In this document: piece by piece, positions 52,488 through 60,431 of the stretch
Layout of the letters: each line of letters opens with the position of its first letter
Position numbering within the stretch: the stretch's first letter is position 1
Source: Bin87 sp034423115
Lineage (GTDB): Bacteria > Chloroflexota > Dehalococcoidia > Lucifugimonadales > UBA3495
Assembly (NCBI GenBank): GCA_034423115.1
Contig: DAOUJD010000019.1
Location: 1 to 64,000, forward strand
Reading direction: 5' to 3'
DNA length: 64,000 nt
Translations under genes and position numbers: made by a program
The notes under the pieces: generated by a model
The model's input: the letters and a program-made list of their open reading frames with translations, nothing else
Database searches by the model: none
What the model was told of the DNA's origin: nothing

Positions 52488-53816
52488 ATGACGATTCTCA
52501 TCCCAATGTCGGCCGACGAGCGTCCGCATCTATGGCGCCGCATCTGGGGTATCATTCGCCGTCGTCCCTGGACTATCGGCGTTGCGTTGGTCTTGGGGCT
52601 GATTCTCTGGTGGGTTGCGGTTAGCTTTAATTTGGGCGCCTTGATCTTCCCCGCGCCCGAGGCCACCACCAGGATTAGCGCTCATACCGGCTCCGACATT
52701 TGGGCCCAGATGCTACGGACGCCCGAGAATAGCGCATCTACTCCGGACCAAGGTCCTCAGACACCGGTAGAATTGCAGTGGACTTACAGCACGGCCCGCC
52801 CCATTCTTGCAGCGCCGGCGGTCGTGGCAGACCGGATCTATATCACTACCGGAGATGGTCGTGCCGTGGCTCTGGAAAGAGATACTGGCCAGCCGGTATG
52901 GGAATTCCCTACCCTCGTCCCTTCCGACACCGCTCCCGCCGTCGCCGGTGACCTGCTGTATTTTGGTCTCCGGAATAAACGCTTTGTCGCCCTGGACCGG
53001 GAAACCGGCGAGCTACGGTGGGAAAAGGACCTCGACAACCCGGTACTCGCCTCGCCTATGGTGGCTGATGGGACGGTTTATATCGGCTCCACCAATAAGC
53101 ATCTATATGCTCTCGACGCCGCCACCGGGCACGAACGCTGGACCCTTGCCGTTGGGGGATGGATTGTCGCTCCGGTGGCCTACCGTGATGATCGGGTGGC
53201 CGTCGCTTCTCAGGATGGCTTGCTCCACATCGTTGAGGCGAAAACCGGACGCATCCGTTTCATCTACGATGCGGGCTGGCCCATAATGGGAGCCCCCGCG
53301 ATACACGGGGACCAAGCTTTGATCGTGTCTCATCGAGGGACCGTATGGTCGCTGGATTGGAATAGCAGCACCTATCCTCTGGAACGTCTCTGGTGGGCGG
53401 CCAGGGTCAATCTGTTTGTGTGGGGCCTGCTGCCTAGTGTGCCCAACCAACAGGGCGCCATCTGGGCCACCAGCATCGGCGACAGCGTGGCGCTCAGTCC
53501 TGCCATTGCCCACGACGCGGTCTATGTAGCTAGCTCCGAGGGTATTGTCGTTTCCCTCGACATCAGTACCGGCTCGGAGCGGTGGGCAACACAACTGGAC
53601 CAGAAGATCACGGCTGGCCCAATCGTGACCGGGAGCACGCTACTGGTCGGCTCGGAGGATGGCATTCTCTATGCCCTGGACTCCTTCACGGGCGAAGAGA
53701 AATGGAATTTCAAGACGGGCGGAAAGATCTCAGCTAACCCGGTAGTGGTAGGAGACATGCTGTACCTGGCGTCCCATGACGGCAATCTTTATGCCCTCTC
53801 CTCCAAGACACATTGA
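52488..53816 (+). CDS. Membrane-anchored PQQ-like beta-propeller protein
   Basis: A 442-residue protein: a cytoplasmic basic N-terminus, one membrane segment (about 30-52, WTIGVALVLGLILWWVAVSF) and an outside domain of seven or more PQQ-like repeats (ALERDTGQPVWEF, ALDRETGELRWEKDL, ALDAATGHERWTL and so on). Each repeat has the A-x-D-x-x-TG-x-x-x-W pattern. No PQQ-dehydrogenase catalytic residues are evident, so it is probably a scaffold or binding protein like BamB. The start is uncertain; a second ATG lies at 52506. Confidence 0.85.
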   Translation: MTILIPMSADERPHLWRRIWGIIRRRPWTIGVALVLGLILWWVAVSFNLGALIFPAPEATTRISAHTGSDIWAQMLRTPENSASTPDQGPQTPVELQWTYSTARPILAAPAVVADRIYITTGDGRAVALERDTGQPVWEFPTLVPSDTAPAVAGDLLYFGLRNKRFVALDRETGELRWEKDLDNPVLASPMVADGTVYIGSTNKHLYALDAATGHERWTLAVGGWIVAPVAYRDDRVAVASQDGLLHIVEAKTGRIRFIYDAGWPIMGAPAIHGDQALIVSHRGTVWSLDWNSSTYPLERLWWAARVNLFVWGLLPSVPNQQGAIWATSIGDSVALSPAIAHDAVYVASSEGIVVSLDISTGSERWATQLDQKITAGPIVTGSTLLVGSEDGILYALDSFTGEEKWNFKTGGKISANPVVVGDMLYLASHDGNLYALSSKTH

Positions 53817-54695
53817 GAAATCAATTGAGTAGTGCCACCAGAATGGAATGTACGACCTGAGGCGATTGAAACGACCTGCAACCCGGTGCATCCTGCGATG
53901 ATGTCGGCGTTCTGGCGCGCGGCGCGGACGGACGTGGCCCCTTACGTCTATGAGGTGGTCGGCGATGTGCTGCCGGCGGGTTTCGATTCTTATGTCACGG
54001 CCTGGTTCCATTGGTTACATCTCCCCGAAAAACGCTGCCGGGCGCGTACCGGTTTCGGCGGTGTCCGATGACCGAGACAGGCGATTTCCAGGCGGCCGTC
54101 CATTGTCAATGCCTTGTTCTACTTTGCGACCGTCCTCACTCACCGTTATGAGAATGGAGGCCTCTGGCCTGGGGCCGCGCCGGCGACCGGGCGAGAGCCG
54201 CTGTTGAGCGGTCGGCAGGCGGACCATGAACCGGCTGCCCTGTCCCACCGCGCTCTCGACGGTGGTGGAGCCGCCGTGTGCCTCGACAATCCGGCGGGCT
54301 ATGGTCAACCCCAGTCCGGTTCCGCCGGTGCTGCGGGCACGCGAGGGGTCGGCGCGGTAGAAGCGGTCGAACAGGCGCGGCAGGTCTTCGGGCGCAATCC
54401 CCGAGCCCGTGTCGGACACGGTCACGATGACGGTGCCGGCAGCGGCGTGGGCCGACACCGTCACCCGACCGTCCTCTGGCGTGTGCGTGATGGCGTTGTC
54501 CAGGAGGTTGCCCACCACCTGGGCCATGCGGGTTGCGTCCAGGTCCAACCGGGGCAGGGACGGGTCTTTCTCCAAACCCAGGGCCACTTTCTTGGCTTCG
54601 GCGCGTGGCAGTTGCGCGTCGACGACGGATTGCAGCAGTTCCTCCACGCGGATGCGGCTCCGCTGCAGGGGCAGGGCGCCGGCTGTCGATGTTCA

Positions 54696-54741
54696 GGGTC
54701 ATTGACCGGGATTTTCACGGTCTTTGACCCCTCCCTGGGAG
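54696..54741. repeat. Left 46-base inverted repeat of the IS21 element
   Basis: Exact reverse complement of 57079-57124. Contains GGTCATTGACCGGGATTTTC and CGGTCTTTGACC, the multiple binding-site motif of IS21 ends. Confidence 0.85.
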
Positions 54742-54779
54742 TGCGGTGATCTAGCTAATATCAGGTTGCAGTTGGTGGG

Positions 54780-55544
54780 TCAATCACCTCCTTGTCCAAG
54801 GAAAGCACGGTGTGGGGAGAGCCGCTCCCGGTAGCTGGTGCCTTCAATGACGATCTGGTAGCTGGCGTTGGCCAGGCGGTCGAGAGCGCTGTTGCCCAGG
54901 ATGGGATCGTCGAAAAGGCTGAGCCATTCGTCGACCGCCCGATTGCTGGTGATGACAAAGCTGGATGCTCGGTGTCGGTTAAGGATGAGGTCGTAGAGGT
55001 CAGCGGACTGCTGAGCAGTGAGCCGGTGGAGGCCGAGGTCATCCAGGATGAGCAGGTCTGGGGTGAGGAAGGATCGGAAGGTGCGATCCACGGAGTTATC
55101 CACTCTGGCCTGGGCCATGGCTTTGAAGAAGTCGGCGGCGTGGCTGAAGCGCACGGTGTGTCCGGCGCGGACTGCCGAGTAGCCCATAGCCTGGGCGAGG
55201 AAGCTCTTGCCGACACCGGCCGGTCCCACCAGTAAGACGTGCTCCTGCTTGTCGAGAAACTCCAGGGAGAAGACGGCGTCCAGCAAACGGCGGTCCAGGG
55301 TGATCGACGCCGACCAGTCGAAGTCCTCCAGGCGACAGGTTTCTGCGAAACCGGCGTTCTTGAGGCGGAGTTCGATGCGCCGGTGGGCGCGGCGATTGAC
55401 TTCGTCGCTGAGGATGATCTCCAGAAAGGAAGCGTAGTCCAGCTGTTCACGGCGGGCCAGGGCGATGCGCTCGGGCAGGGTGGCGGCCATGGGTCCCAGT
55501 TGCAGACGTTTGAGCAAGGGCGTGAGTTCGGGTACTCGGGTCAT
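54780..55544 (-). CDS. istB: IS21-family helper ATPase IstB
   Basis: A 254-residue AAA+ ATPase: Walker A GPAGVGKS at 107-114, Walker B LLILDDLGL at about 151-159, and the TSNRAVDEWLSLFDDP sensor region at about 200-215. IstB helps IstA select target DNA and assemble the transpososome. Its ATG overlaps the istA stop (ATGA), the usual coupling. It appears complete. Confidence 0.93.
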   Translation of the reverse strand: MTRVPELTPLLKRLQLGPMAATLPERIALARREQLDYASFLEIILSDEVNRRAHRRIELRLKNAGFAETCRLEDFDWSASITLDRRLLDAVFSLEFLDKQEHVLLVGPAGVGKSFLAQAMGYSAVRAGHTVRFSHAADFFKAMAQARVDNSVDRTFRSFLTPDLLILDDLGLHRLTAQQSADLYDLILNRHRASSFVITSNRAVDEWLSLFDDPILGNSALDRLANASYQIVIEGTSYRERLSPHRAFLGQGGD

Positions 55545-57034
55545 GATAGACCTCCAGCAGCATGGGCGAAGACGGAGCCGGGACGGGCGAAACGTCCGGT
55601 TGGCAGAGATAAGGGCAGCGTGGGCATGGTTTCCTCTTCCAGGGCCTGCACCAGGATGCGTTCCAGGCGGCGCACGTCGATGAGGTCCACGGCGAGAGCC
55701 CGCTGGCAGGCGGCGTCGAGACGCTGGGCGGTATAGCGCTCGCCCAGGCGCAGGAGCTTGTGGCCCTGGCGGATCCTGGACCAGGGATGGTCTCCCTCAA
55801 AGAGCCGCTGGGCGAATTCGCTCACCGCCGGTCCCAGCTTGGCGGCTTCCTGCTTGATGTGGTCCGGCACCCTGGTGGTGTATGGAGCCACCCTGGGAGG
55901 GTAGTCGTCGACGTCGGTGGACCGGCCGCCCACCGGCTGGCGTGGGTGGGTCTTGATCAGCTGGCCACGGTGGTAGATGCGGACCAGCTTGCTGTCCACT
56001 CTGACCTCCACCTTCTGACCTGGCCGGCACAGGTGGGACGGCACCGAGTACAGCGCCTGCTGGCACTGGATGTGGTGGTCCTGATGGACGGTGTTGGTGC
56101 GCCAGTTGGCGATCTCGTAGGGGATGCCGTCCCATGGGAGCAGGGTGTGGCGCTCCTCATCCTGGAAGACCACCAGCGGTTTCTTCCGCGTGGTGCCGTG
56201 GATGCGCTGACCTGCCACCTCTAGGCACCATTTCGGCGCGGCGGCACGCACGTGGGTTAAGTCATCGAATTCAGCGCCCTTGAAGAAACGCTCCCGGACG
56301 TAGGGCACGCCTCTCTCCACCTTGGGTTTGTCCTGGGGGTGGCTCTTGCGGGCCGGATCAGGGATGAAGCCCCGATGCTGGGCGTACTCCAGAAAACCCT
56401 GGGTGAAGTGGGGGTGCAGCGGATCGGCGCCAGCCACTGCAGCGGGGAAATTGTCGATGACCAGGTACTTGGGCATCCCGCCGAAAAACGCCCACGCCGT
56501 CTCCAGTCCGGCAATCACATCCTCAAGCTGGTGACTCCGCATGGGCCACACGAAGCAGTGACGGGAATGGCACAGCACGATAACCATGGCCCAGACTGCC
56601 TTGCGCTTGCCGGTGGCCGGGTCGGTGATCATGCCCAACCGTCCGAAGTCAGCCTCAGCCACCTCCCCCGGCGGAGTGTCCGACATCCGCACCGTGGTCT
56701 TGCTGCCCTTGCGCCAGTTGCGCTTGACGATGAAGCGACGCAGCGATGGGTACGATACCGAACACCCTCGCGCCAGGAGCAACTCGTGGATGCGGGTCAT
56801 CAACAGACGGTCGCCGGTGAGCCACTGGTAAATCTGATCGGCCCACGGCTCCAGCAGGTCCTGCCCCGGCGTATCCACCTGCCGCGGCCCCGACTGGCTG
56901 ATCGCCGCCAGGTACTTGCGCACCGTGTTGCGGGAAAGGCCGGCGCCGGACACGATCCGCCCCTGGCTTACTCCCGCCTGCCAACGGCGAATGACTTCTC
57001 GTATCTCCATTCGGGGAACCTCCCGGTACGCCAT
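55541..57034 (-). CDS. istA: IS21-family transposase IstA
   Basis: A 497-residue transposase with an N-terminal helix-turn-helix (GVSQGRIVSGAGLSRNTVRK, about 21-40) and an RNase H-like core whose DDE triad can be placed: D129 in EADFGRLG, D194 in LVIDNFPA and E240 in KPKVERGVPY. The C-terminal beta-barrel region (VRVDSKLVRIYHRGQLI) is present. The gene is full-length and without frame breaks, so the element could still move. Confidence 0.93.
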   Translation of the reverse strand: MAYREVPRMEIREVIRRWQAGVSQGRIVSGAGLSRNTVRKYLAAISQSGPRQVDTPGQDLLEPWADQIYQWLTGDRLLMTRIHELLLARGCSVSYPSLRRFIVKRNWRKGSKTTVRMSDTPPGEVAEADFGRLGMITDPATGKRKAVWAMVIVLCHSRHCFVWPMRSHQLEDVIAGLETAWAFFGGMPKYLVIDNFPAAVAGADPLHPHFTQGFLEYAQHRGFIPDPARKSHPQDKPKVERGVPYVRERFFKGAEFDDLTHVRAAAPKWCLEVAGQRIHGTTRKKPLVVFQDEERHTLLPWDGIPYEIANWRTNTVHQDHHIQCQQALYSVPSHLCRPGQKVEVRVDSKLVRIYHRGQLIKTHPRQPVGGRSTDVDDYPPRVAPYTTRVPDHIKQEAAKLGPAVSEFAQRLFEGDHPWSRIRQGHKLLRLGERYTAQRLDAACQRALAVDLIDVRRLERILVQALEEETMPTLPLSLPTGRFARPGSVFAHAAGGLS

Positions 57035-57078
57035 CGCTGCACCTCACATCTGAAGTGCGGCTATGGTCGCCGACTCGG

Positions 57079-57124
57079 CTCCCAGGGAGGGGTCAAAGAC
57101 CGTGAAAATCCCGGTCAATGACCC
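57079..57124. repeat. Right 46-base inverted repeat of the IS21 element
   Basis: Exact reverse complement of 54696-54741. Confidence 0.85.
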
Positions 57125-58183
57125 CGAAAATAATCAAGATCTACCCGGTCAAAGACCGTGAAAAACGACACCGCGTCGGCCTGGGCCAGCAGGCCCAGGT
57201 CTTCAACCAGGCGCGAGAGCAGGAGAGCCTGTTCGTGGAGGGTGTCAATGGTTCCCGGCGTGGGCTGGAACAAACCGTCTTTGATGGCCTCCAGGTATCC
57301 CTGGATGTTCGACGTGGGCGTGCGCAGTTCATGGGCGATGTCGGCGGTGAGGTTGCGGCGGTGACGCTCCGCCTCTTCCAACTGGACGGCCATGGCATTG
57401 AAACTGTGCGCCAACTGGCGCACTTCCGTTGGACCAGCGGTTGCGGCGCGCTCCGACAGGTCGCCACGTCCCAGTCTTCGGGCCGTGGCACCCGGCCCCT
57501 GCAATGAGGCCAGAGCGCACCGCGACAATGCTCACACCAACGCCGTCCCCAGAACCGCGGCGCCGATGCCGGCCCACAGCAGGTAGCGGTCGACCAGGTC
57601 CGCAATGCGGGACGCCTCCGGATCCATCAGAACGAAGGGCTGCGACTCCGGGGCAAGTTCCGGATCGCTGAAGGTGCCGAAGGAACCCACCAACTTTCCG
57701 TCGGACAGGACCGGAAAGCCCCCTCCCTCGTATGGGAAGGCTTTTTCCGGTTCATCCCAGGCCGGTTCCCATCGAATCGGCTCCTCCGCTCTCCATGCCG
57801 GCTCATGCGATACCGTTCCCATGTCAGACGATCCGCCGGTTGACTGGTAAGGGTCGTGGGAACCGGCAAGCATCTCGCCCTGGGCGTCGAACATGATGAT
57901 GTGAAGGCCGGCAATGGCGGCCGCCTGCTCCACCGCCATTTGCAGTTCCTCATTGGATTCGGGCCAGCCGTACTCCGCACCGTAGTGGCCGGAGACGAAC
58001 TCACTCACCCGGGCGGCCTCCGCCAGTTCCAGCTCGGTCTCGAAACTCGTGGTCTGCCAGTCGGCGGCGAGGCCGGTCAGGACCCCCACCAAGCCGAGGG
58101 CCAGGGCCAGCGCCAGGGCAAACCCCAGCACCAGCCGGAATTGCAAGCTGGCAAAAAGGCCGCGCAATGAATCGGCGCCCACA

Positions 58184-58923
58184 TCAGCCCTGCCCAGCGG
58201 GGCGCAGCCGGTAATCGCCGCCGTAGATGGTCTGAATGTGCTGGCGCTGCCCCGGCTTGCAGCTTCCAACCGGCGGCGCAGGGGCCGGACGCGTGCGTGT
58301 CTACCGCACGGTCGAAGCCGTCGTAATCGCGGCCCAGCGCTCCGTCTATGATCTCCTCCCGCGAGAATATCCGGCCCGGTTCCCGCAGCAACAGCGTCAG
58401 CAGCCGGAACTCCGTGGGCGTCAGTGTGATTGCTACGCCGTCCACTGACGCCTGCCGGGAGCGCGGGTTGACCCGGATCGGCCCGAAAGCCAGCTCCGGC
58501 TGGGCCGACCGAGCGCTCTCTCGGTCGGCGCGGCGCAGCACGGCACGCACCCTGGCAGCCAGTTCCCCGGGGGCTGAACGGCTTGGTGACGTAGTCATCG
58601 GCTCCCAGTTCCAGTCCCGCCAGCCGGTCCTCCTCTTCCACCCGCGCGGTCAGCATGATGACGGGCACCATGGTTTCCACCTGGAGGTCGCGGCAGACAT
58701 CCCAACCGTCCAGGCCGGGCAGCATGAGGTCGAGCACCACCAGTCAGGGCCATTCCGTCCTCGCCAACTCCAGCCCCCGAATCTCGTCACTGGCCTTCAG
58801 CATCCGATAGCCGTCCCGGTCCAGGTAAGCCCGCATCAGCACCACCACATGAGGGTCGTCGTCAACGACCAGCACCAGCGGCTTCTCTTCCTTCTTCTCG
58901 CCGTTTCCCTCATTGGGCGTCAT
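58184..58923 (-). pseudogene. OmpR-family response regulator, broken
   Basis: Pieces in three frames give a full regulator: VLVVDDDPHVVVLM, then a TGA at 58746-58744 just before LVVLDLMLPGLDGWDV, then LGADDYVTKPFSP with an extra G in a G-run near 58577, then the winged helix LTPTEFRLLTLLLREPGRIF, then further breaks near 58290 and 58265 before HIQTIYGGDYRLRPA and the stop. The span of 740 bases is not a multiple of three. The stop overlaps the region of the kinase start, so the two formed an operon. Confidence 0.85.
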
Positions 58924-59104
58924 GGTGGGTTCTCGCCTCCGGGTGTGGTTGCGTACCGCCGGATCGCGCGGTTCGCGACGGTTCGCTATCAATACGAACT
59001 AGCCTACGCGGCCAGACGCATGAATATGCCGAAGGCCGGGTCGAGCCTTGTGATCGACCCGGCCCGACGCTTTGCGCGCCGTTGCTGAGCGGCCCGGTAG
59101 AGAG

Positions 59105-59683
59105 TTAGCCCGCAACCGCTCCGGCAGCGGCAGGCTCGACGGGCTCGACGGGCTCCTGGTCCATCAGGAACATTTCCTTGACGGCCTGGTCGATGGCGTC
59201 GGCCACCCGCCGGCCGTCCACGTTCAGGATCGCTCCAATCCGGTCCACGTACCCCTGGTGAGAGAGCCCCTCGCCGGGAATCACTTCCGGTTCCATCAAC
59301 CAGACATTCACGTCGCACGCCGTTGGGAAGACGTTCTTCAGGAGTTGGTCGAAGCCGGAGTAATCGCCCGACTGCACCTGGGAGCGGATGGCGTCCGCCT
59401 GCTCCTCGGTGACGCTGCCGTCGGCAATCGCCTGCCGCAGGGACTCGTCCACGAATGCGGCCTCGATCTCGGCGTCCGCCTGCGCAAAGGCGGCGACCGT
59501 GGCCTAGGAGTCGGTGCCCAGGATTTCCGCAACCCTGGTCTCCAGTTCGTGTGCTCCAGTGGCGTCTTGCCGGTCGTTCCCGCCGGAACCGCCGCCCGAG
59601 GCCAAGACTACCCCACCCGTGATGGCCGCTGCCAGCAACCCAACGGTCAAACTGACCGGTATCCATCTGGTTCTCATTCTCAT
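59105..59683 (-). pseudogene. Exported protein gene with an internal TAG
   Basis: A signal sequence or membrane anchor (VSLTVGLLAAAITGGVVLAS) is followed by a Gly/Ser linker and VAEILGTDS, then an in-frame TAG (59506-59504), then ATVAAFAQADAEIEAAFVD and a helical domain with VTEEQADAIRSQ. The pattern resembles small exported proteins found beside two-component genes in Chloroflexota and actinobacteria. AGGAGG eight bases before the ATG at 59683 fixes the start. The nonsense codon would remove nearly the whole mature domain. Confidence 0.7.
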
Positions 59684-59957
59684 TGCCATTTCCTCCTGGC
59701 ATTTCCAATTCCGCCGAACCCCTGCGGTCCTGCGCGGAACGCCAGCCTAGCGGCAAATCTTGAGGAAACTTTGTGGAAACAACCATGTTTTGAGCGCTTA
59801 CGGATGGTCCTACTCGGCCCGTGCATAGAGGGAACAACTGGCGTAGCTGTGCCAATGACACGTCTGCTCATGGAGAGGTGTGTTGTCTGGACGAAGGCCG
59901 GATCTTCATTGGCGCAGGTTGCCCGTTAGCAAGCATGGTCCGGGAGTCTCACGGAGG

Positions 59958-60361
59958 CATCACATCATTGGTGACGTTCCCAGGAGTGCCAAACGCTTCG
60001 CGTCGTGGCTGGGGCTTAGCCCCAATAACCGCATACCTGGTGGCAAAGTCCTCCGCTCAAAAACCAAAGCCAGCGCAAACCGGGCAGCGGCAGCCTTACG
60101 CCTGGCCGCTAGCGCGCTGCATCCCTACGACCACGCTCTGGATCGCTTCCTGCGCCCGAAGAACCCCCACGCGGGCGCATACAAGGCCATCGCCTCCACG
60201 CAGCACCAGCCCCAGGCTCGTTTATTCCGTGCTGCGCTAAGGCAACGCAAATGCGGATGTTAGCGCCACATCCAACGAACGCTAATACCCACAGTGGGCG
60301 TTACGCAGCGCCAAACGCAGGTCGACCCAGATGGACTACCAACTGGCGCCAATGTCTGATG
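59958..60361 (+). pseudogene. Remnant of an IS110-family transposase
   Basis: Translation gives SAKRFASWLGLSPNNRIPGG, KVLRSKTKASANRAAAALRL and AGAYKAIAST, the C-terminal transposase_20 domain (usual wording ASWLGL.P.N.ISGGKVL). A frame break near 60240 leads to GNANADVSATSNER and an in-frame stop. No N-terminal RuvC-like part or ends are recognisable. Confidence 0.8.
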
Positions 60362-60431
60362 ACCATGCATCGGAACTGACCCACGTATCAGAGGCCGCGG
60401 CGTAACTCTTCCGGTTAGTCCTTGAATCTGG

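Larger units (their letters stand above)
54684..57170 (-). mobile_element. IS21-family insertion sequence (2487 bases)
   Basis: Ends are matched TGTCG...TTCA.GGTC.TTGACCGGG sequences in inverse orientation, the TG...CA tips expected of the family. Inside each end lies a perfect 46-base inverted repeat, and a further partial copy of the motif is at 57146-57169. It carries overlapping istA and istB, both intact. The flanks read GC(C)GG on both sides with one base missing in one copy, so the target duplication is nearly but not exactly conserved. Confidence 0.88.
54015..58182 (-). pseudogene. Histidine kinase gene split by IS21 and frameshifted
   Basis: Reading from a GTG at 58182 (four bases after the response-regulator stop) gives a two-membrane-segment sensor: segment SLQFRLVLGFALALALALGL, an outside domain, then YLLWAGIGAAVLGTALV. 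A frame break near 57530 leads into HAMP-like RRLGRGDLSERA and the H-box TADIAHELRTPTSN. The IS21 element interrupts at 57170/54684; after it the catalytic domain resumes (N-box NLLDNAITH, G-boxes DTGSGIAPEDLP and GTGLGLTIARR). Minus the insertion the length is not a multiple of three, so it is inactive for two reasons. Confidence 0.85.

Noticed and set aside
53832..54071. Short plus-strand frame after the propeller gene
   Set aside because: No recognisable domain; overlaps the decayed kinase end. It may be a fragment but nothing identifies it.
58744..58746. In-frame TGA in the response regulator as a second selenocysteine site
   Set aside because: The expected residue there is the aspartate of the receiver (PDLVVLD), not a cysteine, and several further frame breaks follow, so this is a pseudogene.
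59504..59506. In-frame TAG in the exported protein as a recoded (pyrrolysine) codon
   Set aside because: No methyltransferase context, the gene lies in a decayed locus, and nothing in the window supports TAG recoding.
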